Origin: Nonomuraea africana
Lineage (GTDB): Bacteria > Actinomycetota > Actinomycetes > Streptosporangiales > Streptosporangiaceae
DNA length: 64,000 nucleotides
NCBI RefSeq assembly: GCF_014873535.1
Contig: NZ_JADBEF010000001.1
Span: forward strand, 4,278,001 to 4,342,000
Direction of reading: 5' to 3'
Shown: one piece after another, positions 1-8,100 of the stretch
Layout: each line of letters starts with the position of its first letter
How positions within the stretch are numbered: the stretch's first letter is position 1
Translations under genes and position numbers: made by a program
Notes under the pieces: generated by a model
What the model was told of the DNA's origin: nothing
What the model saw: only the letters and a program-made list of their open reading frames with translations
The model's database searches: none

Positions 1-224
1 ACCTGGCCCACTCCTACCGCGACAACCGCGCCGTCCTGCAGTACGAGCTGGCCCGCCGCCGTCTCGACGTCGGCGCCAAGCTGGCCGAGAACGCCCCGCA
101 ACCCCTCGTCGTGCGTACGGCGAGCGGTCAGGGCGACTCGGCGCTCTCCACCCTGCTCCTGGCTCAGCTGCTGCCCCGGATCACCGGGAACGGTCCGGCC
201 AAGCCGTCCGTTGGCCACGAATGA
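1..224 (+). CDS. C-terminal end of an unidentified protein (5' end outside window)
   Basis: The frame beginning at base 3 is open from the window edge to a TGA at 222-224 and encodes about 73 residues ending in KPSVGHE. The visible part looks helical (RDNRAVLQYELARRRLDVGAKLAE) followed by a Leu-rich stretch (LSTLLLAQLLPRI). I could imagine the tail of an SPFH/band-7 type scaffold, but too little is present to name it. Its stop codon lies inside the left arm of a 17-bp inverted repeat shared with the leader of the next gene. Confidence 0.6.
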   Translation, partial: LAHSYRDNRAVLQYELARRRLDVGAKLAENAPQPLVVRTASGQGDSALSTLLLAQLLPRITGNGPAKPSVGHE

Positions 225-306
225 GAAACGTGCGCGGGAGACCGCCCAAAGTAGTTGGATCCGGTTAGACAGATGGACGCGGTCCATTACGCACGTTTCT
301 CATTCG
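218..306. repeat. 17-bp perfect inverted repeat between an upstream stop codon and the Spo0M-like gene
   Basis: CGAATGAGAAACGTGCG at 218-234 is repeated as its exact reverse complement at 290-306, separated by 55 bases. The left arm contains the stop codon of the preceding gene, and the right arm ends 19 bases before the next ATG. The spacer contains a small GGAC-GCG-GTCC hairpin. It could be an operator for a dimeric regulator, a 3'-end hairpin or a leader structure. It has no T-run, so it is not a classical terminator. Confidence 0.7.
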
Positions 307-325
307 AAAAACCCGAGGAGAACCC

Positions 326-1099
326 ATGGTGTTCCGCAAGCTGATGGCCGCCTTCGGTGCGGGCGTCGAGGTTGACACGGTCCTGAGCAACGCCACCGTC
401 CGCCCTGGCGAGGCCCTGCGGGGCGTGGTCAACTTCAAGAGCGGCGGCTCCGACTACAAGGTCGACGGCATCACCATCGACCTGACCGCCGTCGTCGAGG
501 TCGAGAGCGGCGACAGCGAGTACAAGACGACCTACAGCTTCCTGCGCCAGCAGGTGGCCGGCTCCTTCCAGCTGGCCGCGGGCGCCTCACACTCGCAGCC
601 GTTCGAGATCCCGGTGCCGTGGGAGACGCCGATCAGCGCGATCGGCGGCCACCCGCTGCACGGCATGCGGCTCGGCGTGCAGACCGAGCTCGCGCTGGCG
701 GGCGCGCTGGACAAGGGCGACCTCGACCCCCTGTACGTCACGCCGCTGCCCGCGCAGGAGCACGTCATCGCCGCGCTCGACCGGATGGGCTTCCGCTTCA
801 AGAAGGCCGACCTGGAGCGGGGCACGCTGTACGGCTCGACGATGCCGTTCTTCCAGGAGATCGAGTACTACGCGGGCGGTCAGTGGCGCGGCCACTTCAA
901 CGAGCTGGAGCTGACGTTCATCGCGGGCCCCGCCCAGATGGACGTGATCCTCGAGGCCGACAAGCGCGGCGGCTTCCTCAGCTCGAGCCACGACTCCTAC
1001 AACCGCTTCACCGTCCGCTACGGCGCCCCGCCGGCCGCGGCCGAGCAGGCGCTGCAGTCGGGCCTGGAGCAGATGGCCCGCAGGCGCGGCTGGTTCTAG
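326..1099 (+). CDS. Spo0M-like arrestin-fold protein
   Basis: 257-residue protein matching the Spo0M family (sporulation-control protein, arrestin-like beta-sandwich, cytoplasmic). Features seen are the N-terminal VDTVLSNATVRPGEALRGVV strand pair, the central block around QPFEIPVPWETPIS, and the FRFKKADLERG stretch typical of the family. Family members are usually 240-330 residues, so it is full length. The ATG is preceded by GAGGAG with 6-nt spacing. In Bacillus Spo0M modulates sporulation, but its molecular activity is not settled. In actinomycetes these genes usually stand alone, as here, and a strong terminator follows. Confidence 0.85.
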   Translation: MVFRKLMAAFGAGVEVDTVLSNATVRPGEALRGVVNFKSGGSDYKVDGITIDLTAVVEVESGDSEYKTTYSFLRQQVAGSFQLAAGASHSQPFEIPVPWETPISAIGGHPLHGMRLGVQTELALAGALDKGDLDPLYVTPLPAQEHVIAALDRMGFRFKKADLERGTLYGSTMPFFQEIEYYAGGQWRGHFNELELTFIAGPAQMDVILEADKRGGFLSSSHDSYNRFTVRYGAPPAAAEQALQSGLEQMARRRGWF

Positions 1100-1113
1100 T
1101 CCGGCACGATACC

Positions 1114-1148
1114 GGCGCGAGGGGCTGCGGGGCCCCTCGCGCCTTTTT
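1114..1148 (+). terminator. Rho-independent terminator after the Spo0M-like gene
   Basis: A perfect 12-bp GC stem (GGCGCGAGGGGC at 1114-1125 with its complement at 1132-1143) and a 6-base loop are followed directly by TTTTT at 1144-1148. It lies 15 nt after the stop and is the most canonical terminator in the window. Confidence 0.92.
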
Positions 1149-1274
1149 CATGCCGTCTGCGCACACCGTCCACGCACACCGCCGCCGGGCGTGATCAAGT
1201 ATTGCCATGTGCTGGTGATCGCCTGGTGCCCTCGTTACCATGGCGTGGGGGTCAGAGGAGGTGCGGGGCACACC

Positions 1275-2315
1275 ATGAAGCGGCTCGTCACGGCGGTGAA
1301 GCGGGCCGCGCCCTGGGCGGCGCAGAACGCCGACGGCGCCATCGCGCTGACCCTGGCGATCGTGGTCGGCGTGATGGGCATCATGCCCGGCGAGATCTTC
1401 GGCCCGGAGGGCGACGACGTCCAGCGGCAGGTCATCAGCGCCGCGACCCTGGTCATCCTCGCGCTGGTCGCCACCGCGCTGCTCAGGGACCGCGTCCGGC
1501 AGGCGCCCGTCGAGCGCACCATCACCTCGGGCGCCCTGGCTCAGCTCCCCGAGCGGCTGCAGCGGCTCGACCACCTGGAGTCGCTGGTCGAGGGCACCCG
1601 CAGGGCGCTGGACGAGCTCCAGCTCGTCAGGGTGCTGGGCAACCGGCAGGAGATCGGCGAGGCGCTGGCCGCCGCCCGCAAGGACACCACCCGATGGAGC
1701 TTCAAGGGCGGCACCGGCACCTACCTGCGCGCGGTGACGCTGCCCGAGTGCGTCGCCGCCTCCCGCAGGGTGAGACGCCACCTCACGATCACGGTCGAGA
1801 TCATCGACCCGACCGACGAGGAGGTGTGCGAGGCCTACGCGCACTACCGCCGCTCGCTGTCGGACCTGCCCGACGGCACGGGCGAGCGCTGGACGACCGA
1901 CCGGGCCAGGAAGGAGTCCTACGCGACCATCCTGGCCGCCTTCTGGCACCGGCAGCGCTACGGCCTGCTCGACATCAGCGTCGGGCTCTCGCACACGATG
2001 ACGACCTTCCGCTGGGACCTGTCGGCCACCAGGCTGATCATGACGGTTGAAGACCCGAACAGGGCGATGAGCGCGCTGGCGGGCACCTTCTACTACGAGA
2101 ACTGCGACTCCGAGCTGCGGCTCAGCCTGGAGCAGGCGCGCAGGGTGCCGATCGAGCGCTACAAGGCCGTCGCGCTCAGCGACGAGCCCACCGTCGAGGA
2201 GGTAGAGGAGTTGTTCAGGCGGATCGAGCTGCCGCTGCCGAAGGCCTACACCGAGTACGACATCGTGGACGTCACCCGCAAGGCGCTGCAGGCGAAGGAC
2301 CCCTACGGCACATGA
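1275..2315 (+). CDS. Two-TM membrane protein of an unrecognised family (paralog A)
   Basis: 346 residues from the ATG at 1275, which has AGGAGG about 12 nt upstream; an in-frame GTG at 1191 is less likely. Two hydrophobic helices (about residues 21-39 and 53-70) are followed by a probable coiled-coil linker (about 77-136) and a soluble domain (about 140-346) containing FKGGTGTYLRAVTLPEC, EIIDPTDEEVCEAY, RKESYATILAAFWHRQR and FRWDLSATRLIMT. The same motifs recur in order in the gene at 10740, directly behind the TIR-NACHT-WD40 gene, so the two are paralogs. I do not recognise the soluble domain. The topology suggests a membrane-anchored cytosolic domain. It is the first gene of a coupled operon, with a 4-nt overlap to the cupin-like gene. 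Confidence 0.85.
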   Translation: MKRLVTAVKRAAPWAAQNADGAIALTLAIVVGVMGIMPGEIFGPEGDDVQRQVISAATLVILALVATALLRDRVRQAPVERTITSGALAQLPERLQRLDHLESLVEGTRRALDELQLVRVLGNRQEIGEALAAARKDTTRWSFKGGTGTYLRAVTLPECVAASRRVRRHLTITVEIIDPTDEEVCEAYAHYRRSLSDLPDGTGERWTTDRARKESYATILAAFWHRQRYGLLDISVGLSHTMTTFRWDLSATRLIMTVEDPNRAMSALAGTFYYENCDSELRLSLEQARRVPIERYKAVALSDEPTVEEVEELFRRIELPLPKAYTEYDIVDVTRKALQAKDPYGT

Positions 2316-2932
2316 GTCACCGGGCGGTGCACGAGGAGATCCTGCGCGGCGGGGCCAGGCGGTGGGCGCTGAAGGCGCTGGCCGACCTCGGCGGGCTGCG
2401 GGCCGTACGGCACCCGCTGGGTTTCGTCTGCCTGCCGCTCGAACGCGACGGCGGCGAGGGCGTCTGCCTGCACCTGTGGTCGGCCGCCTTCCCCGCCGCC
2501 GACGCCACCACCTCGCAGATCCACTGCCACAGCTGGGACCTGGTCAGCCACGTGCTCTACGGCCAGGTGCGCAACGTGCACGCGGCGGTGGAGGAGGCGG
2601 GCGGCGACGCCACGCACCGGGTCTTCGAGGTGGTCAGCGACACGGGCGGCGACCGCATCGAGCCGACGGCCAGGACCGTACGGCACCGCACAGGCCTGGT
2701 CGAGGTGTTCGGCCAGGGCGAGACCTACACCCTGCCGGCGGGCCGCTTCCACTCCAGCGTGGTGCCCGAGCACGGCGAGGCCGCCACGATCGCGCTGGGC
2801 AGGGGCCGCCCCGGCGGCCACGACCTGTCGCTCGGCCCGCTCGACACCCCCGCGCACCGCATCACCCGCGGCCGCCTCGACGCCGCGCAGACCGCGAGAG
2901 CGGCGAGACTGATAGCCGGGCACCTCACCTAG
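2312..2932 (+). CDS. Cupin-like protein of unknown substrate
   Basis: 206 residues. ATG overlaps the previous stop by 4 nt (ATGA), indicating translational coupling. The central region has the rhythm of a cupin beta-barrel: IHCHSWDLVSHVLYGQVRN supplies His residues in a strand, and PAGRFHSSVVPEHGEAATIAL looks like the second metal-binding strand. No enzyme family could be assigned. The partners (two-TM protein upstream, inositol-monophosphatase-family enzyme downstream) suggest a shared pathway, possibly small-molecule binding or processing; this is inference. Confidence 0.72.
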   Translation: MSHRAVHEEILRGGARRWALKALADLGGLRAVRHPLGFVCLPLERDGGEGVCLHLWSAAFPAADATTSQIHCHSWDLVSHVLYGQVRNVHAAVEEAGGDATHRVFEVVSDTGGDRIEPTARTVRHRTGLVEVFGQGETYTLPAGRFHSSVVPEHGEAATIALGRGRPGGHDLSLGPLDTPAHRITRGRLDAAQTARAARLIAGHLT

Positions 2933-2942
2933 GGAGGACTCC

Positions 2943-3743
2943 TTGGACCTCGAGCACGCTCGGCAGGTGGCCGCGCAGGCGGCGCAGGCCGCGGGGCTGC
3001 TGCTCCGCGACGGTGTCAGGGGGTCGCTCGGCGCGCGGCCCAAGGGCGCGAAGGGCGACGTGGTCACCGACCTCGACCTGGCCTCGGAGAAGCTGATCCT
3101 CGAGCGCCTGCTCACCGCCTTCCCCTCGCACTCGGTGATCGCCGAGGAGTCGGGGCTGCTCGGCTCGGCGGGCGCGGAGTGGACCTGGCTCGTCGATCCG
3201 CTCGACGGCACCAACAACGTGGCCATCGGCCTGCCCGCCTACGTGATCGGGCTCGCGCTCTGCCATGAGGGGCGTCCGGTGCTCGGCGTGGTCCACGAGC
3301 CCGTTCCCGGCCACACCTGGTCGGCCGTCCGCGGGCGCGGGGCGTGCGGTCCCTCGGGCGTACGGCTGGCGCCGCCGTACCGGCCGTGGCGGCACGGGCC
3401 GGTGGTGGCCTGGACGCAGGGTCACGGGGTCTCGCGCGCCGCGGCGCACCCGCTGAAGATGCGCCTCGACCTGGGCACGCGCCGGATGCTGCAGCTGTGG
3501 GCGCCGCTGCTGTCGTGGGTGATGCTGGCCAGGGGCGACATCGACGGCTTCGTCGGCTACTGCGCCGAGGCCGTCGATCTGCCCGCGGGCGCGCTGCTGG
3601 CCCAGGAGGCCGGTATGGAGATCAGGGCGCTGGACGGCGGCCCCTTCCCCGAGGGGTTCGAGGGGCCGCCCGAGGACCGCAGCTTCGTCGCGGGGCCGCC
3701 CGAGGCGATTCCCTCGCTGCTCGCCCTGGTCGGCTCAGCCTGA
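2943..3743 (+). CDS. Inositol monophosphatase-family phosphatase
   Basis: 266 residues from a TTG start with GGAGG 5 nt upstream and 10 nt after the previous stop. It carries the Mg-binding signatures of the IMPase/FBPase superfamily: DVVTDLDLASE, the EE pair in SVIAEESG, WLVDPLDGTNN, and a C-terminal EAVDLPAGALLAQEAG in which the usual Trp before Asp is Val. The family hydrolyses inositol phosphates, 3'-phosphoadenosine nucleotides, histidinol phosphate or fructose bisphosphate; the substrate cannot be read from the sequence. It is third and last in the operon with the two-TM and cupin-like genes, and ends 10 nt from the convergent transporter gene. Confidence 0.88.
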   Translation: MDLEHARQVAAQAAQAAGLLLRDGVRGSLGARPKGAKGDVVTDLDLASEKLILERLLTAFPSHSVIAEESGLLGSAGAEWTWLVDPLDGTNNVAIGLPAYVIGLALCHEGRPVLGVVHEPVPGHTWSAVRGRGACGPSGVRLAPPYRPWRHGPVVAWTQGHGVSRAAAHPLKMRLDLGTRRMLQLWAPLLSWVMLARGDIDGFVGYCAEAVDLPAGALLAQEAGMEIRALDGGPFPEGFEGPPEDRSFVAGPPEAIPSLLALVGSA

Positions 3744-3753
3744 CCTGGCCACC

Positions 3754-4902
3754 TCAGCCCGAGTTGGCCACCAGGGCGGCGGCGCTCGCCGCGATACCGA
3801 CGACGGCCAGGCCGGCGCCGGTGAGCACGAAGCGGCGCATCGGCACCTTCACCCCGTGCCTGGCGCACGACTCGAACCACAGCAGCGTCGCCAGCGACGC
3901 CCACGGCGTGACGACCGGGCCGACGTTGACGCCGACGAGCAGGACCAACGGGTTGGCCACGACCCCCTCCAGCGCCTGGTAGGCGGGCAGATTGTTGATC
4001 ACGTTGGCCAGTCCGGCCGCCACGAAGGCGGTGCGGAAGGGGTCGTGGGCGTCGCCGACCAGCCACGCCATGACCGCCGACAGCCCGTGGGCGCTCAGCG
4101 TCGGCACGACGAGGAAGAGCCCGGTGACGAAGATCAGCAGCTGCCACGGCACCAGGCTCCAGGTGAGCTTCCCCCTGTCCCTGACGAAGAAGGCGACCAC
4201 CACGATGGCCGCGGCCGCCGGAGCCGCCACCGAGACCGGCACCTCGATCAGCAGGGCGCCGATGAACAGCGCGCAGGCCGCCGACGCCGAGGAGAACAGC
4301 ACCCGGTCGGCGACCGGCCGCGTCTCGGGAGGGCTGTGGCCGCGGTGGCCCCGCCAGTAGAACACCCACAGGAACACCATCGTCACCGCGATCGCCGCCA
4401 GCTGCGCGGCCCACATGTGGCCGGCGAACTCCTTGGTGGACAGGTTGATCTTCTCCATGCCCAGCAGGTTGGTCAGGTTGGAGACCGGCAGTAAGAGGCT
4501 GGCGGTGTTGGCCAGCCAGATCGTCGTCATCGCCAGCGGCAGCGCGGCGATGCCCGCCCTCGGGGCGAGGGCCAGCATGACGGGGGTGAGCAGGACCGCG
4601 GTGGTGTCGAGGTTCAGGAAGATCGTCACCACCGAGGCGAAGGCCACGCACAGCAGGAACAGGGCCACGTTGCTGCCCCTGGCCACCACCGCCATCCGGT
4701 CCGCGATCACGTCGAAGACCTGGGCCTCCTTGGTGAGCTCGGCGAGCACGATGACGCCCACCAGGAAGATCATCAGCGGCCAGATGCCGTCGAGCTCCTC
4801 GACCGCCCGCTCCAGCGGCAACAGCCCCGTCGCCACGAAGACCAGCCCCAGGGCGAGCAGCCCGATCCTGACCCAGTCGAGGACGCCCAGTCGGCTCAGC
4901 AC
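3754..4902 (-). CDS. ArsB/SLC13-type ion transporter (integral membrane)
   Basis: 382 residues from GTG at 4902. It has about ten hydrophobic segments, with the repeated architecture of the ion-transporter superfamily that includes ArsB, NhaD and SLC13 permeases: FLNLDTTAVLLTPVM in the first half and LANVINNLPAY in the second are the re-entrant Asn/Thr-rich loops. Length is slightly below the usual 400-430. No arsR or arsC is nearby, so arsenite export is not supported by context and the substrate (arsenite, citrate/dicarboxylate, Na+/H+) is open. It lies 22 nt downstream of a small gene on the same strand. Confidence 0.82.
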   Translation of the reverse strand: MLSRLGVLDWVRIGLLALGLVFVATGLLPLERAVEELDGIWPLMIFLVGVIVLAELTKEAQVFDVIADRMAVVARGSNVALFLLCVAFASVVTIFLNLDTTAVLLTPVMLALAPRAGIAALPLAMTTIWLANTASLLLPVSNLTNLLGMEKINLSTKEFAGHMWAAQLAAIAVTMVFLWVFYWRGHRGHSPPETRPVADRVLFSSASAACALFIGALLIEVPVSVAAPAAAAIVVVAFFVRDRGKLTWSLVPWQLLIFVTGLFLVVPTLSAHGLSAVMAWLVGDAHDPFRTAFVAAGLANVINNLPAYQALEGVVANPLVLLVGVNVGPVVTPWASLATLLWFESCARHGVKVPMRRFVLTGAGLAVVGIAASAAALVANSG

Positions 4903-4924
4903 GGGTCGATCTTCGCACAAACCT

Positions 4925-5116
4925 CTACAGGCGTTCGAGGTGGAAGGTGTCGTAGGGCCACCAGTCGTGGCCGTGATCGACGATGACGCTGCACCGGTGC
5001 CTGAGCAGCTCCAGCCGGACCTCGGCCGGGTCGCTCCGATCAACGTCGCCCTCGTACGCCCGCAGCCGGTGGAACAGCCCTCCCCACGGGAGTGCCGCAT
5101 ATTGATCGTCGTGCAT
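4925..5116 (-). CDS. Small hypothetical protein upstream of the transporter
   Basis: 63 residues from ATG at 5116 (another in-frame ATG lies at 5122). GGAGG on the minus strand is 9 nt from the 5116 start, which favours it. The sequence is rich in His, Trp and acidic residues (VDHGHDWWPYDTFHLERL at the C terminus), with no TM segment or signal peptide. Family not recognised. It is divergent from the TIR-NACHT gene; the two starts are only 46 nt apart, so the promoters must overlap. Probably cotranscribed with the transporter downstream. Confidence 0.55.
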   Translation of the reverse strand: MHDDQYAALPWGGLFHRLRAYEGDVDRSDPAEVRLELLRHRCSVIVDHGHDWWPYDTFHLERL

Positions 5117-5150
5117 GGCCATCAGCCTCCACAACCCCGGCCGCAGCGGG

Positions 5151-5162
5151 GATACTGGCCCA
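5151..5162 (+). promoter_or_regulatory. Candidate -10 element for a leaderless STAND-gene transcript
   Basis: GATACT at 5151-5156 matches four of six positions of the actinobacterial -10 and is followed by exactly 6 nt before the ATG at 5163. There is no ribosome-binding site, so the mRNA probably begins at or next to the A of the ATG. No convincing -35 was seen. On the opposite strand the same bases read AGTATC and could serve the divergent small gene. Confidence 0.5.
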
Positions 5163-8100
5163 ATGGCGCGTGACGGCAGGCCCACCGACATCTTCGTCAG
5201 CTACTCCCCCGCCGACACGGCCTGGGCCACCTGGATCGCCTGGGAGCTCGAGTCGGCGGGCTACCGCACGATGATCCAGGCGTGGGACTTCGTTCCGGGC
5301 ACGAACTTCATCGACTTCATGGACAGGGGCGTCAGCGAGGCGCAGGTGGTCGTCGCGGTGCTGTCGCGCAACTACCTCACCTCCCGCTACGGCCGGATGG
5401 AGTGGCAGGCCGCGCTGCGGGCCGCCCCCGACAACCCCTCCAGCAAGCTGATCACGGTCAGGCTCGAGGACGTGCCGCTCGAAGGGCTGCTGTCGACGAT
5501 CACCTGGGTGGACCTGGTCGGCGTCACCGATCCCGCCAAGGCGCGCGGCATGCTGCTCAACCGCATCGCCGAGGCGGTGGCCGGGCGGGCCAAGCCCCAC
5601 CTGCCGCCCGCCTTCCCGCACGGCGCCCCCGAACCCGAGGCCGAGCGGGAGCCGCCGCCGTCCAGGGAGAGCCTCGGCAGGGGCAGGAGGACACCCATGT
5701 CGGCACCCGCGTTCCCGCTGGGCCGGGCGGAGGAGCGGCAGCGCGACTCCGTCAGCGTGTTACATCTGGGCGGCACCAGGTTCGGCAGGGCGCTGCCCGA
5801 GCCCGGCGAGCCGTTCACGCCCGAGGAGCTGCAGGCGCGCATCTGGGGCGACCTGACCAGGATGCAGGACCAGGGGATGCCCAAGCCCGACCTGATGCTG
5901 GTCACCGGCGACCTGACGGAGTCGGGCACCCTCACTCAGTTCGGGCACGCGACGCAGTTCCTGACGAGCCTGCGCGTGCTGCTGGGCCTCGAGCCGCAGC
6001 GCCTGGTCGTCGTCCCGGGGCCGCGTGACGTGACGAAGGCGGCCGCCAAGGCGTACTTCGCCACCTGCGAGGCCGACGACGTGCGCCCGCAGCCACCGTA
6101 CTGGCCCAAGTGGCGGCACTTCGCGGGGATGTTCGGCGAGCTGTACCACGAGGGGCCCGTCTTCGACGGCAGCCAGCCCTGGAGCCTGTTCGAGGTGCCC
6201 GAGCTGCGCCTGGTCGTGGCGGGGCTCAACTCCACGATGGCGATGAGCCACCTGGAGAAGGACGCCTACGGCCTGGTGGGCGAGGCGCAGGCGGCCTGGT
6301 TCGCCGAGCGGCTGCGCGCCTACGAGGAGCGGGCGTGGCTGCGCCTCGGGGCGGTCGGGCACGCGCCCGGCGGGTTGCGCGACATCGCCTCGGTCGAGCG
6401 GCTGCTCGGGCACCGGCTCAACCTGCTCTTCCACGGCCCTGGGCCGTCCGCCGACGGCACGGTGGGGGCGCCGCGCCGTCACCAGGTCGTCGAGTTCACC
6501 CGCACGGGCATCCGCACCTGGGTCCCCGACGCCGAGCCCGAGCGCACGCCGTACCAGTGGCGCTCGGCGCTGGCCACCTTCACCGGCGAGAGCCCGCCCG
6601 CGCCCGCCAAGGCCGTCACCGAGGTCGTCGAACGCGAGCCGAGCCCGACCGAGCTGCTGCTCGACCGCATCACCGAGGTGTGCGAGGCCAGGCACGAGCG
6701 CATCAAGATCCGCAGATTCGACACCCACCTGGTGATGACCTACCCGGAGGACGGCTTCGTCCGCCAGCAGATGATCGCCGCCCACGTCGGCGAGCTCACC
6801 GCCGACCACGCCGACACCCTCGTCCGGCAGGCCCACTCCACCAGCCTCGGCCTCGAGCTCGTCTACCAGGGCCCGCCGCCCGCGCGGGCGCTGCGCGACG
6901 ACCTCATGCGCAGGGGCATGCGGGTGCGCAGCTTCACCGAGTTCCAGGGTCTGCTCGACCTGTCGGAGTACGTCGCCGAGCAGTCCGTGCGGCTGCGCAC
7001 CGACCGCCGCTACCCGCCCGACCTGTACGTCCCGCAGCGCTACCGCGAGCTCGACCGGCCGGCCCCGGAGATCAGGGAGGGCCTCACCGACGAGCTGATG
7101 CGGCTGCTGTCGGCCGACCACGGCAGGTTCCTGCTCGTGCTCGGCGACTTCGGGCACGGCAAGACCTTCGCCCTGCGCGAGCTGGCCAGGCGCATCCCGG
7201 CCGAGCTGCCGCACCTCACGCCGATCCTGATCGAGCTGCGCGCGCTGGACAAGGCGCACTCGGTCGACGGCCTGGTCGCCGCGCACCTGGCCAACCACGG
7301 CGAGGAGCTGATCGACCTCAAGGCCTTCCACTACCTGCTGCGGCAGGGGCGCATCGTGCTGCTGTTCGACGGGTTCGACGAGCTGGTCACCCGCGTCACC
7401 TACGACAGGGCCGCCGACCACCTCACCACGCTGCTGGCCGCGGCCGAGGACAAGGCGAAGATCGTCGTGGCCAGCCGCACGCAGCACTTCAAGTCGCACG
7501 GGCAGGTGCTGACCACGCTCGGCGAGATGGTCGGGGTGCTGCCGCAGCGGCGGGTCTTCAGCGTGGAGGACTTCACTCACGGGCAGATCCGCTCCTACCT
7601 GGCCAACCGCTTCACCGACAGCGGCGCGGCCGAGGCCAGGATGTCCCTGCTGGAGGGCATCAAGGACCTGCTCGACCTCGGGCGCAACCCGCGCATGCTG
7701 AGTTTCATCGCCGACCTCGACGCCGAGCGGCTCCGCACGGTCGCCACCGCCCGCCACACGATCAGCCCCGCGCTGCTGTACGAGGAGATCCTCAGCTCGT
7801 GGCTGGCCTTCGAGGAGCGGCGCACCAGTGTGCCGGGTGCTCCGGCGACGCTCACCACCGACGAGCTGTGGCGGGCGGTGACGGCGCTGGCGCTGCGGCT
7901 GTGGGACACCGGCGAGTCCTTCCTCGGCCTGGCCGAGCTGACCGAGATCGCCGAGACCCTCACCGACCTGGCCGACGGCCAGCTCACCAGCGTGCAGGCG
8001 GCCCACGCGGTCGGCACGGGCAGCCTGATGGTCCGCACCGACGAGGGGATGTTCGGGTTCATCCACGCCTCGGTGATGGAGTGGCTGATCGCCAGACACG

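Noticed and set aside
1191..1275. Upstream GTG start for the first two-TM protein.
   Set aside because: Adds 28 non-conserved residues and lacks the AGGAGG placement seen before ATG 1275.
3754..4902. Arsenic-resistance operon.
   Set aside because: The transporter resembles ArsB but no arsR, arsC or arsM is nearby; substrate left open.
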